Shown here: positions 37,431 through 45,912 of the stretch, piece by piece
Numbering within the stretch: position 1 is the first letter of the stretch
How the letters are laid out: the number at the start of each line of letters is the position of its first letter
Made by a program: the position numbers and the translations under genes
From: Rhizobium sp.
GTDB taxonomy: Bacteria; Pseudomonadota; Alphaproteobacteria; Rhizobiales; Rhizobiaceae
Assembly: GCA_028290545.1 (NCBI GenBank)
Contig: JAQGJP010000090.1
Location: 23,484-87,483, forward strand
Direction: 5' to 3'
Length of the DNA stretch: 64,000 bases
The notes under the pieces: generated by a model
What the model was told of the DNA's origin: nothing
Seen by the model: the letters and a program-made list of their open reading frames with translations, nothing else
Database searches by the model: none

Positions 37431-38345
37431 CTAGTTTTTGACCACAGCGCAGGCGACGCCGGCTTTCAGGATCAAATCGCAGAGGTCGTTTGCTTCCTTT
37501 CTTGTCTCTCTGCCGATTCTTGCTGCATACTTCTGACGCATCCTCACGACACTCTTGCGCTTTTGGCGTACGATCAGCGCGCGCTCGCTGCTGAGAGGTT
37601 TGGGCAACTTGGCGACAGCTTTGAGGAAAAGCCGGTTGGCAATGCCTGGATCGAAATGTGCGGAGAGCTGGACACCCCAGGGCGCCCAATCGGCGGATTG
37701 AATGAGGATCGGCTCGCGTAAGCGCCGGCTCAACGCCAATTGAATGCAGGCATCGAGGAAGGGTTGTGCCGGGTCCAGAGACGCAGCCGCAATTGCAGGA
37801 GGGTCATCCTGCCATGTCTCTACCGGATGACCGGTAATGGCAAAGACGTAGTCACGCGTTTCCAGGGGCAGCCGATCGTTGCGAAGGAAGTTGCTGAGCC
37901 CGTCTTCGCCGGCATTGTAGGCGGCGGCCGCCAAGCCCAGATTGCCGAACCGGTCGCGCAGGTCGCTCAGATAGCGGGATGAGGCCTCGAGTGCCTGGAC
38001 CACGTCGAAGCTGTTGGCGAGGCCACGCAGTTTCGCAGTCCCCGGCATGAATTGCGCGATCCCTTCAGCGCCTTTGGGGCTGACCGCATCTGCCCGGAAA
38101 AGGCTCTCGCGCCAGATGAGGCGGGCGAAATATTCTGCAGGAAGTTTATTCTCGACAGAGAAATGCTCAATGGCGCGGCATACATCCTGCGGATAGCTTC
38201 CGGATCGGATGCAGATTCGCAGGACACCGGGGCTCGCCGGACGTTCGAAAAGGCACTCTTTCTCTGCCACAACGGGTTGCGCGGCTGCGGATGTAAAATG
38301 AGCGCCCTGCAACATTGCGCCCATGAGACACAAAGGGACAAGCAT
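37431..38345 (-). CDS. Lytic transglycosylase (SLT domain), secreted
   Basis: The 304-residue protein starts at ATG 38345 with a signal sequence (LVPLCLMGAMLQG..., cleaved near SAAAQP). A goose-type SLT domain follows: FARLIWRESLFRADAVSP holds the catalytic glutamate in WRES, then GAEGIAQFMPGTA and AAYNAGEDGLSNFL, the standard motif set. It should cleave the glycan strand of peptidoglycan to 1,6-anhydro products. The basic C-terminal part (RALIVRQKRKSVVRMRQK) is not typical of the family. The frame is open to 38591, but that part lacks any signal peptide-like start. Confidence 0.88.
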   Translation of the reverse strand: MLVPLCLMGAMLQGAHFTSAAAQPVVAEKECLFERPASPGVLRICIRSGSYPQDVCRAIEHFSVENKLPAEYFARLIWRESLFRADAVSPKGAEGIAQFMPGTAKLRGLANSFDVVQALEASSRYLSDLRDRFGNLGLAAAAYNAGEDGLSNFLRNDRLPLETRDYVFAITGHPVETWQDDPPAIAAASLDPAQPFLDACIQLALSRRLREPILIQSADWAPWGVQLSAHFDPGIANRLFLKAVAKLPKPLSSERALIVRQKRKSVVRMRQKYAARIGRETRKEANDLCDLILKAGVACAVVKN

Positions 38346-38876
38346 TCGCAGCGTTATCACTCCGTTCACCTCCACCGCGGCACTAGCGTCATACAACGTC
38401 CTGGAGGTCGAGCCAAGACTGCCAGCCTGCCCTTTTTTGGACAACAAAGGGTCAATAGCGGCCGAAGTGCTCACGATGCTCTGTCGTGAAGCTCCATTGT
38501 CGCGCCCGGCAGTTCGGTAAGCATACCCGACTGACGGCAAGGTTATCGTGATCGGAAAGGCGGACGCTAGCGATGTGGAGGAAGCCGCCATCCGGTGGGC
38601 GGATAGCAGTGAGGTCGACGCGCTATCGCAAAACCTGAGTCATCGGGGGAGGGCGACTTTACACAGGCGGTGCTTCGCCTAAAATCTCAGCACTGACGTG
38701 CCTACCCAAACCCGACTGTTCCCCGGTCTGGCAGTCGGCGTCCAGTTCGGCCAGCGAATTGACCGGTGATCAATTTACCAATAGCAAAGGTTCCGGTCAG
38801 AAACTGACGGTGATGGGTTAGAAGGCCGACTAGTCCATTGCGAGGGGCGGCAATCATCGGATTATGGAGAGGTTAA
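38346..38876. other. Noncoding gap before the accessory region
   Basis: About 530 bases with no supported gene. The sequence is mixed in composition, has no tRNA-like segment and only short antisense frames. It separates core genes from the FRG-domain gene, and GGAGAGG near 38866 serves as that gene's ribosome site. Confidence 0.5.
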
Positions 38877-39941
38877 ATGAAAGGGCAGTGGCTCGGCTTC
38901 TTTGGCGGTGATCTAAATGGTCCCATGATGATAGAAGTTGATGAGCGGCGGCAATTTCAGGATATCGCCTGCTACTTCCGCATCCTCGACAATCCAAGAG
39001 TCCTTTATGTGCGGGCGAGGTGCGAAATTGGCTCTGTGGCGAGCGTGCGTGGCCCGCTCACGGAGCAGCTTAACTCTAAATTAGCCGCATCAGAAAACCC
39101 GAGCTTTATCGACATTGATTTCCGCGTGCAGGAGCCAGAACTAGTCGTAGACTTCCGATTAGACACAGGGGAACGTTGCTCCGCTATGCTCCTAAGAAGC
39201 AGAGCACATTTAGACTCAGAGCTGCCCGCAAAACGTATGTCGTGGGCGGGGTTTGAGAGTTATGTTAGAAAGATCGAACCGCGCCGATACGTTTTTCGCG
39301 GCCAAGAGAGCAACAAGTGGCGTCTTCGCACATCCTTTCATAGGTCAGGCCGCAGCAACATGTTGCGCTATATGGTCGACGACGTTTCGATGATACAACA
39401 GCGTGTTACCAATCTAGTGCCGGAATTTGTCGACATAAACGACCCAATTCGATACGCGGCTTTCTTGGCACTCGCGCAGCATCATGGTTATCCAACGCCT
39501 CTTCTCGATTGGACTAGATCGCCGTTCGTCGCCGCCTTCTTCGCTTTCCGCAAAGACCAGACACAGTTGCAGGCGCAGAGACAGAAGCGATTCATTCGCA
39601 TTTTCATTTTAGACGAAGAAGCTTGGCTAGCATCAGGGGACCGTGCTCCTGACATCGCGCCGCGAATGCCACATGTCACATTGGTTTATCCGCATGCCTT
39701 GGGCAATCCACGCCTGATCCCTCAACAAGCTCTGACCTCGATTACAAACGTGGACGATATCGAAAACTACATAACGACCAAAAGCCACGCGACGAACGTC
39801 ACATACCTTTCGGTAATCGATATCCCGGTTGCAGAGCGCAACGAGGTATTAAAACAACTCGCATTTATGGGGGTGACCGCCGGTTCTCTCTTCCCCGGAC
39901 TGGATGGCGCTTTTGAAGAGCTAAAGGCCATTAGATTTTAA
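38877..39941 (+). CDS. FRG-domain protein (possible defence effector)
   Basis: This 354-residue protein carries an FRG domain in its second half: YVFRGQESNKWRLRTSFHR near residue 137, then ALAQHHGYPTPLLDWTRSPFVAAFFAF (read in two parts here, ALAQHHGYPTPLLDW and SPFVAAFFAF) around 200-225, the conserved core that names the family. The N-terminal 120 residues are a beta-rich domain of unknown type. FRG proteins are common in genomic islands and are suspected phage-defence or toxin components. Codon use and AT content differ from the core genes. No partner gene is adjacent. Confidence 0.75.
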   Translation: MKGQWLGFFGGDLNGPMMIEVDERRQFQDIACYFRILDNPRVLYVRARCEIGSVASVRGPLTEQLNSKLAASENPSFIDIDFRVQEPELVVDFRLDTGERCSAMLLRSRAHLDSELPAKRMSWAGFESYVRKIEPRRYVFRGQESNKWRLRTSFHRSGRSNMLRYMVDDVSMIQQRVTNLVPEFVDINDPIRYAAFLALAQHHGYPTPLLDWTRSPFVAAFFAFRKDQTQLQAQRQKRFIRIFILDEEAWLASGDRAPDIAPRMPHVTLVYPHALGNPRLIPQQALTSITNVDDIENYITTKSHATNVTYLSVIDIPVAERNEVLKQLAFMGVTAGSLFPGLDGAFEELKAIRF

Positions 39942-40078
39942 GGAAGCTAATTGCCCGTCAGTACGATTCGATTCTGCGTACCGAAATCGCGCGGTATTCT
40001 CCCGGGGTAGCCCCGACATATGATGGGGTAACGCGAAATTAGTGAATTCCAGTAAATTATTGATTTTTATTGTATTTC

Positions 40079-40122
40079 TGGTGAGAGCGATGGGATTCGA
40101 ACCCATGACCTACTGATTAAAA
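40079..40122 (-). other. 3' fragment of tRNA-Lys(UUU): attachment site
   Basis: Read on the minus strand, bases 40122 to 40079 give the anticodon loop (TTTTAA), the 3' anticodon stem TCAGT, variable AGGTC, the T-arm ATGGG-TTCGAAT-CCCAT, the 3' acceptor strand CGCTCTC, discriminator A and CCA. The matching 5' half is absent: the bases before the loop (CTTCC) do not pair with TCAGT. The break in the anticodon loop is a classic crossover point for tyrosine integrases. With the integrase gene 230 bases away this is most simply one att site of an island that extends to the right. Confidence 0.8.
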
Positions 40123-40296
40123 GGAAGAGACTTTAGAATATGTGGCGTCAAGCGATGCTTAACAAAATATTTTGGATGTCCGTAAAAACCTATATAAATA
40201 CCTGATATTGCTGTATTTAATTGATTCATATCGCTGAGATGTATCATCTCGGCACATCTCTCCAAAGCCGGATTTTAGTCATTGATTTTTAGGTGC

Positions 40297-40332
40297 CTGA
40301 CCCTATGCTGACCCGAGAAATTTTGGGGTCAG
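40297..40332. repeat. CTGACCC direct/inverted repeats before integrase
   Basis: CTGACCC occurs at 40297-40303 and 40308-40314, 11 bases apart, and its reverse complement GGGTCAG at 40326-40332. The set ends 17 bases before the integrase ATG. It could bind a regulator, an excisionase or the integrase arm domain. Confidence 0.5.
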
Positions 40333-40349
40333 ACTTATCGAGGCGTTGA

Positions 40350-41987
40350 ATGGCGGTCGTATACATCGATCATGACGTTTGGAAACAAGCGCAGAAGGAC
40401 GCGGTCGCGGGACGCAACATCGACTACCGCGACAAGAACACAAGCGGTATGGCGATACGGGTACGGGGCGGAAAGGCCGCGTGGTATGTGATGACAGAGA
40501 ATTTCAAGAAGCGCATCGGCGGTCTCGCGCTATTCGTTCCCGACAAGACCTATTCGAAGAAGAAAGAGGGGGGCAACTTGGGCGAGCTTGAGAAGCTTGT
40601 CGCCCAAATCAAGGTGCTAATGGCCGAAGGCGACGAACCTCGTGTCAACGCGATTATTTCGGAAATCAACAAGGGCGCTCCAGATGCAAAAGGGGCGAAG
40701 GAGAAGGTTGCGCTCAGGCGCGGTGAGATTTGGACCTGGGAGCAGATGCGGGATGCATATCTCGAACACGTTCACGGTAGCCTGGGATTTCGGTCATGGG
40801 AGGCGCAAAGATCAGCGCTCGGAGCAGCCGGCAAAACCATCGGTGATGACTTCGAACCACTAATGGGGCAAGCCGCCCCGTCGATCACTTCTGAGCATCT
40901 GGCGGCCGTTGTCCAGAAGATGGAAGTGCGTTGCTCCTCCAAGGAGGGCGCCACGGCGAATACAGGCTTGGCTCAGCGAAAGAAGGTCGTTCAATACTTT
41001 CGAACACTTTTTGATTGGGCTTCTGAAGCGGACTCTGAGCAACGCAAGATGACCGGTTTATCCGTGAACATTGCTCGGCTGGTGAAGATGCCCAAGCCCG
41101 CCAGTGTCAATTCCGGAAAAGACCGGAAAAAGCGTGGAAAGGCACGGAAGGAAGCTTTGGCCACTTTCAAGCCGATGTACGCGAGCCTCTCAGAGCTTGC
41201 CAAGACCTTTCTGTGGCGCATGTGGGATGATGTCACCGCGCCCGAACCAGCAAAAATTGCCTTGCTGCTGCAGCTGCTGACGGGTCAACGCATTGGCTCC
41301 GTGTTGACAGCAGACCATATCGAATTCGTTCGCGTTCCCGCCGAGCGCGATGTCCCTTGGAAATACGTGTGGGCGCTGGGACCTGACAAGCAACAGGCAT
41401 ATCGCTTACTCCCGCTTCCGGACATCGCAAGTTGGTGCATCTACAAAATGAAGAAATCGCATGCAAGGGACGGTAACGATTTCCTTTTCCCCCAACTACG
41501 AAGAAGCAAAGGGCAGGGCGGACAACCAGGCGACATTGGCTGGACGATGCATTATTCTACGGTCAAGGAGACGCTGATCAAGACCCGCAAGCTGGATGAG
41601 TGCCTTCCAAAATCATTCGGAGGCACTCACGATTCTCGCCGCTGCTTTATCTCCCACCTATCAGAATGGTCAGATTTCGGGTTTGCGGATCACATGTCCA
41701 TCGAGCGTGTGACGCATAAGAACGAAGGGAAGGAGACCGTTCGCCAAAAAATCTACGACAAGAACCCAAGCCTTCGAGACAAATACAAGGTGTTGAAGAC
41801 GTGGGAAGACAAGTTGCTTCGAACATTCAACGATGATGACATGATCGCTATTGCTAACAGATTTCTATTTCAGGATGTCGAAGATCGTAAACACCAGGCG
41901 CTCACGGCGGAGATTTGGTCACGTCTGGACGAGCGGAAAGCAAGGCTCAATATTGGCGGCTACGACGACGATGAAGAAGACGATTAA
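40350..41987 (+). CDS. int: Tyrosine-type site-specific recombinase (integrase)
   Basis: The 545-residue protein is a large tyrosine recombinase. After an N-terminal arm/core-binding part (to about residue 270) the catalytic domain shows the first arginine in LLTGQRIGSVL, the HxxR motif in GGTHDSRRCFISHL, and a candidate nucleophile tyrosine in VRQKIYDKNP. It is longer than phage lambda-type integrases, as is usual for the genomic-island subgroup. It reads away from the tRNA-Lys fragment, with its start 230 bases from it, so it is the likely enzyme that inserted the island there. Confidence 0.88.
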   Translation: MAVVYIDHDVWKQAQKDAVAGRNIDYRDKNTSGMAIRVRGGKAAWYVMTENFKKRIGGLALFVPDKTYSKKKEGGNLGELEKLVAQIKVLMAEGDEPRVNAIISEINKGAPDAKGAKEKVALRRGEIWTWEQMRDAYLEHVHGSLGFRSWEAQRSALGAAGKTIGDDFEPLMGQAAPSITSEHLAAVVQKMEVRCSSKEGATANTGLAQRKKVVQYFRTLFDWASEADSEQRKMTGLSVNIARLVKMPKPASVNSGKDRKKRGKARKEALATFKPMYASLSELAKTFLWRMWDDVTAPEPAKIALLLQLLTGQRIGSVLTADHIEFVRVPAERDVPWKYVWALGPDKQQAYRLLPLPDIASWCIYKMKKSHARDGNDFLFPQLRRSKGQGGQPGDIGWTMHYSTVKETLIKTRKLDECLPKSFGGTHDSRRCFISHLSEWSDFGFADHMSIERVTHKNEGKETVRQKIYDKNPSLRDKYKVLKTWEDKLLRTFNDDDMIAIANRFLFQDVEDRKHQALTAEIWSRLDERKARLNIGGYDDDEEDD

Positions 41988-42825
41988 CCCTGCAATGTCC
42001 GCAGGGGTAAGCCCTTGACACTCGTCGGGTTCAGTCAATCGGGGGCTTGATTGGCATCGTCGCGATCGAGTTGAAGCGAATTCGAACCCGCGCAGAGAGG
42101 CGAGTTCGGAGCCGCGGCATGCCGGGAAGAAGCCGCGCGCGACATTCCCGGCATCGAACAAGGAGACTACGGCACTCTGACCGGCCATACTTTAATCTCC
42201 ACTTTTTTCACGCACTGACCCGCGCCGGTGGGTGCGCTAATTCGCAATACCGCAAAGTCGATCAAGCCTTGTCCAGCGTCGCATCGGCTCCGGGACCGAG
42301 GCACGCGAACAGCATGGGGAAGACCGGCGAGCATTGGCGACGTCGGTCGACATGAGCCCGGCTTCGACAATGGCCAGAGTCCGCGAGTTGTCCGAAATCG
42401 TCGAGGCGCACCTGACCACGGCAGCCGCCGCCGTAGAGGACATGCCGGCAGGTCCACATGATGTCATCGCGAAGTCGATCCATGCCATTCAAAAGCGGTG
42501 CCGTCGCATCATGCGGCAGCTTTGACCGCTCCATGCGTGTCGCATATTGAATTGCGCAAATCATGCAATGAAAGACATCTAACCACGCCAATTGCGGTGT
42601 TGGTAGCGGCAATATTCAATCCATCTCGACATACCTCAGACCTGCGACATTCTGACACACCTAAACGGCAATTTTGAGGTGATTTTGGTGTCAATTCTGG
42701 CCAGAAATAGCCAATAATGAAGCTAAAACAATGACTTGAAAATTGGCCTCGCTTGACATCGGCTCCGTCTCGGATGACAATCTAAGGGCAAGATCAATTG
42801 TCATCAACAGTTTGGAGTAAACCGA
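41988..42825. other. Gap between integrase and DUF3102-like gene
   Basis: About 840 bases with no firmly supported gene. A 54-residue frame at 42352-42525 is listed separately. The last 150 bases are AT-rich and should hold the promoter of the following gene, with TTGGAG just before its start. Confidence 0.45.
42352..42525 (+). CDS. Possible small helical protein
   Basis: An open frame of 57 codons starting ATG 42352, with an amphipathic helical sequence (ARVRELSEIVEAHLTTAAAAV, then DVIAKSIHAIQKRCRRIM). Amino-acid composition is protein-like, but there is no good ribosome site and no recognised family. It may also be the C-terminal relic of a longer gene. Confidence 0.3.
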   Translation: MSPASTMARVRELSEIVEAHLTTAAAAVEDMPAGPHDVIAKSIHAIQKRCRRIMRQL

Positions 42826-43929
42826 ATGACACAGCGCACGAACAAGACCACCAACGACCTCATGGCCTCAACCGCGGTTCAGGCATCGTCCAAAAACGAC
42901 ATGAAAAAGGAAGATGTCGCTCTCACGCCCGCACAGGAAAAGGAGCTGGAGGTCTGCGCCGAGCGCCTCGGGGCGCTGGGTCGCAAATCCACAGAGCAGG
43001 CCTTCGCCTATGGCGAGGAGCTCGCCAGGGCGCAGGCCATTCTGCCGGCCAAGAAGTTCGGTAAGTGGCTCACAGCAAACTCAGGCATCGGCACCAAGAC
43101 TGCCAAAAACTACACGCGCGTATATAAAGAACTGGCGCCGTACCGTGATCGGTTGGTGAAGGCTGCGGTCGCGCCGAGCGTCATGTTCGCGCTGCTTGCG
43201 GCGGATGACACGGCGATTGAAACGGTGCTTGGCGCATTCGAAAACGGCGAGCGCCCGACCGTCGAGACGATCAAGGCCATGGTCGTTTCGGAGGCTGAGC
43301 CCCAGACGTCGGCAGTCGACCTGCTTGACATGCCGGGTCGTGCGGCATGCCTGAAGATCGCCGAGCAGCGGGCGAAATCCAACATTGCCCAGTTCTACGA
43401 CCTGCTTGAAAAGGTTCTGCCTCCGGTGGAAGAGGCAGTGGCGAAGTTCGCCGCCGGCAAGAACGTCGCCATGAGCCCGTTGGCCAAGCTGATCGAGTTC
43501 GATTGTCGGCACGCCCACGATCTCTTCGAGCTTACCTTGGCGCCTCTCTATATCAATCCGCGGTATGAAAACATGAACTGGCGCTCGACGGTTTTTGGCG
43601 AGACTTCCGCGTGGGGCCGCGTGCAGATCGCGTTGGATAAGCTGGGTGGCTTCGACTCCTGGCCCAAGAAGACGGAGTTCCGGACGTGGGTCGTTGACGA
43701 AGTCTATCCGCTGTTGAAGTTTGTGCTTCGTGGTGATGCACTGGAAAAAGCTTCCGCGCCGGATCAAAGTCTGGATGATGAGGCCCAAAACATTCTCAAC
43801 AGGGAGATGCAGCGCGATCTGACCAAGACCCGCGCCCGGCTGGATGCGCCCAAAACGAATGCCGACAACATAGTTGAACTGGCGCAGCGGCAGAAAACCA
43901 GGAACGTGATCTCAACTGCAGAGGCCTGA
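42826..43929 (+). CDS. DUF3102-like island protein
   Basis: The 367-residue soluble protein has an N-terminal segment with ALGRKSTEQAFAYGEELARAQ, LPAKKFGKWLTANSGIGTKTAKNYTRVY, which resembles DUF3102, a family on phages and mobile elements with a helix-turn-helix-like fold. The rest is helical (APSVMFALLAADDTAIETVL) with no catalytic motif seen. It stands alone, followed by a strong terminator, and precedes the protease operon. A role in element regulation is possible but only inferred. Confidence 0.6.
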   Translation: MTQRTNKTTNDLMASTAVQASSKNDMKKEDVALTPAQEKELEVCAERLGALGRKSTEQAFAYGEELARAQAILPAKKFGKWLTANSGIGTKTAKNYTRVYKELAPYRDRLVKAAVAPSVMFALLAADDTAIETVLGAFENGERPTVETIKAMVVSEAEPQTSAVDLLDMPGRAACLKIAEQRAKSNIAQFYDLLEKVLPPVEEAVAKFAAGKNVAMSPLAKLIEFDCRHAHDLFELTLAPLYINPRYENMNWRSTVFGETSAWGRVQIALDKLGGFDSWPKKTEFRTWVVDEVYPLLKFVLRGDALEKASAPDQSLDDEAQNILNREMQRDLTKTRARLDAPKTNADNIVELAQRQKTRNVISTAEA

Positions 43930-43985
43930 TTTCTCTGTAATCATTGCGGTCGCCACGCACTCTTTGTCGGCCCTCGACTTCATCA

Positions 43986-44012
43986 CCTCGCCTTCATAAG
44001 GCGGGGTTTTTT
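43986..44012 (+). terminator. Rho-independent terminator
   Basis: CCTCGCCTT (43986-43994) pairs with AAGGCGGGG (43998-44006, one G-T pair) around the loop CAT and is followed by six T residues. It ends the DUF3102-like transcript 57 bases after its stop. Confidence 0.88.
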
Positions 44013-44534
44013 GTCGCCCACGCGTCGGGGGTTAACCATAGCCGCGTTCTCGTTCCGGATACGTTCTGATTGTCATTGCAACCTTGCCGCGTGTCGGCTA
44101 TTTATTCGTCACCGGAAGGCGATCGACGCCGGACGGACAAAGCGGCCTCCGCCGGTGCTGTAACACCAGAGGAGGCCTGACCCGCAATCCTTCATGTGAA
44201 AGGACCAGGCTATGACAAGCCATAACTTCTTCGCTTCCCTCCCGGAAGACCATCTCCGTCTTTCTCCCCGCGAAACTGCTCATCTCCTTCGTTGCGATCC
44301 GGTGACTTCGAGCCTCGGCGCAACCTGCAGTCATCCGGCGTGTCGCCTGGCGGCGCTGTCGGCGTCCACAGCCTTGCCGTATCGGGCACGCTGATCGGCA
44401 TCCGTCCGCTCCAGTCGGTTTTCGGTTGTCGGATCATCGTCGCCTAAGGGCGACTTAGGCGGAAATCATTTGCGCGTTTCCGAGCAATCGTCTGCCGTTG
44501 GGCGCGGTCCCCCATAGTTTCCAGGAGACCATCC
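44013..44534. other. Leader region of the protease operon
   Basis: About 520 bases before the PD-(D/E)XK-like gene. It holds a long hairpin at 44144-44177 and a 60-codon frame from 44212 with AAAGGACC upstream, whose product (MTSHNFFASLPEDHLRLSPR...) matches nothing I know. The frame may be a leader peptide or chance. Confidence 0.4.
44144..44177. repeat. Long hairpin in the operon leader
   Basis: GGCCTCC (44144-44150) pairs with GGAGGCC (44171-44177); inside, GGTG (44153-44156) pairs with CACC (44163-44166) around CTGTAA. No U-run follows, so it looks like a structured leader or protein site, not a terminator. Confidence 0.55.
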
Positions 44535-45419
44535 ATGACCAGAACAACCAATCGCGCTTTTGGCGCCACGGCGCCGATCGACCTCAAAACGGTTGAGGCG
44601 CATCTCGATCAGCTTATCGATAATGCTTTTGCAAAACGCCTGCCGATCCATCAGATCGCTGAGTTGATGCGGGGTGACCCACGTGACCATGCCCGCCTCG
44701 GAAATCTGCCGCCCGTCGTGGAAGGCGAACTGCTCGAGCAGGCGATCACGGTTCTGGCGTCGGCCAATCCCGACGTCGCCGTCTTTGCGGATTGCCGGCT
44801 GCCGTTCGATCCCGACTTCGTCGAAAGGATCAGAACTATGCCGATCGAACTCATCGGCAAGATCGGTGCCGCCGAGAGCCGGCAGAGCCGCCACAATTAT
44901 CGACCTGATCTCCTGCTCATCAACGGCCAGACGGGTACGGCGCATCTCGTCGACATCAAGCGCAGCCTCAACTCATACGACACTATCCGGATCACCCACC
45001 TCCGCCATCGTATGCTGGCCGCCGCCATCAGTCTTCCCGAACTGCTCGGTCAAGCCGGATCGAAGCTTGTGCTGAGGGACATCCGGGTCGCGGTCGTCAA
45101 TATCGAGGCCGTCAGGCCGGATATTGAACGTGGCATCTGGTCGATGTCGGAACTTGATCGCCTGATCGGCGTGCCGGGCGCAGCGGCAATGATTGGCGCG
45201 ATGCGTAAGACATTCGCAAGGCGCGTCGCCGCCCAGTTCGCGGCCGCGCGACAGGTGCTGATCGAGGATGCCGTCCGCACGCGCGTCGCCATTTTGCGGA
45301 ACAGCGCCGAGACGAAAATCACCTGCAACTGCGGCCATCGGTTCAAACGCCAACCCGAACCGGCTGAAATCACGATCGGGTTCGCTCGCCTTGCGGACGA
45401 GGATGATGGTTCCGGCTGA
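44535..45419 (+). CDS. PD-(D/E)XK nuclease-like protein
   Basis: This 294-residue protein is not a family I can name. The central part reads YRPDLLLIN then, 14 residues after the aspartate, LVDIKRSL: D125 with D140-I-K142, the layout of a PD-(D/E)XK active site (VRR-NUC-like). An upstream acidic residue in the helix around E115 could complete it. The C-terminus has ITCNCGHRF, two cysteines and a histidine. It is the first gene of a run with a small protein, an AAA+ ATPase and an M41 peptidase, so a nuclease-protease system is suggested. Nuclease activity is inferred from motif spacing only. Confidence 0.6.
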   Translation: MTRTTNRAFGATAPIDLKTVEAHLDQLIDNAFAKRLPIHQIAELMRGDPRDHARLGNLPPVVEGELLEQAITVLASANPDVAVFADCRLPFDPDFVERIRTMPIELIGKIGAAESRQSRHNYRPDLLLINGQTGTAHLVDIKRSLNSYDTIRITHLRHRMLAAAISLPELLGQAGSKLVLRDIRVAVVNIEAVRPDIERGIWSMSELDRLIGVPGAAAMIGAMRKTFARRVAAQFAAARQVLIEDAVRTRVAILRNSAETKITCNCGHRFKRQPEPAEITIGFARLADEDDGSG

Positions 45420-45504
45420 TCCAGCACCGACACACAACACCTCACGTCCATCCCAATTCATACGCGCGGCCGGTTGAACAAGTCCCGGCGTGCCAGGAGG
45501 CACC

Positions 45505-45909
45505 ATGTCCAAAGTCATCCATCTGTTTCCATCGTCACCTCATCACCAGACCCAGGCGTCAACCGAGGCGGGCCTCCCGCGGAGAGCAAGGCGCGATGCC
45601 AAGCGCGGCGAAACCAACGCCTTGGCGATTGCGAATGCGATCGCTTCCGGCTCATTCTCGGACGATCACGAGCCGGTCATTGAGATTGAACGGATCATCG
45701 CCATCGTCTTGCGCACTTGTAAGCGGCTCGGACGGAAGCCCTCTACCATCTCGTCCCTGATTGCCGCCGATCTGGATCGGCATTGCAAGAAGGGCGATCC
45801 AACGGCGCGCATGCTGCGCGACTGGCTTGACGGCAAATCGGTCCCATTAGCCAACGCCGCTTGGCTGGATGCTGCGCGCGACAGCCGTTGCGCAGATCGA
45901 GAGGTTTGA
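45505..45909 (+). CDS. Small helical protein of the protease operon
   Basis: A 134-residue protein with a strong ribosome site AGGAGG seven bases before ATG 45505. The basic N-terminal 45 residues look disordered; the rest (EIERIIAIVLRTCKRLG, STISSLIAADLDRHC, ARMLRDWLDGKSVPLANAAW) is helical. It lies three bases before the AAA+ gene. It could be an adaptor or a nucleic-acid-binding subunit. No family recognised. Confidence 0.65.
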   Translation: MSKVIHLFPSSPHHQTQASTEAGLPRRARRDAKRGETNALAIANAIASGSFSDDHEPVIEIERIIAIVLRTCKRLGRKPSTISSLIAADLDRHCKKGDPTARMLRDWLDGKSVPLANAAWLDAARDSRCADREV

Positions 45910-45912
45910 TCG

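Larger units (their letters stand above)
39942..40349. other. Island edge: gap with tRNA fragment and integrase promoter
   Basis: A 408-base AT-rich gap. It contains the tRNA-Lys fragment (40079-40122) and, just upstream of the integrase, the word CTGACCC twice in direct order (40297-40303, 40308-40314) and once inverted (GGGTCAG 40326-40332). Confidence 0.6.

Noticed and set aside
38346..38876. Intact tRNA partner of the tRNA-Lys fragment
   Set aside because: No T-arm word or acceptor stem is found here; the intact copy is expected at the far island end.
44212..44394. 60-codon frame before the split-protease operon
   Set aside because: It has an AAAGGA upstream but an improbable sequence and no family; kept only as part of the leader description.
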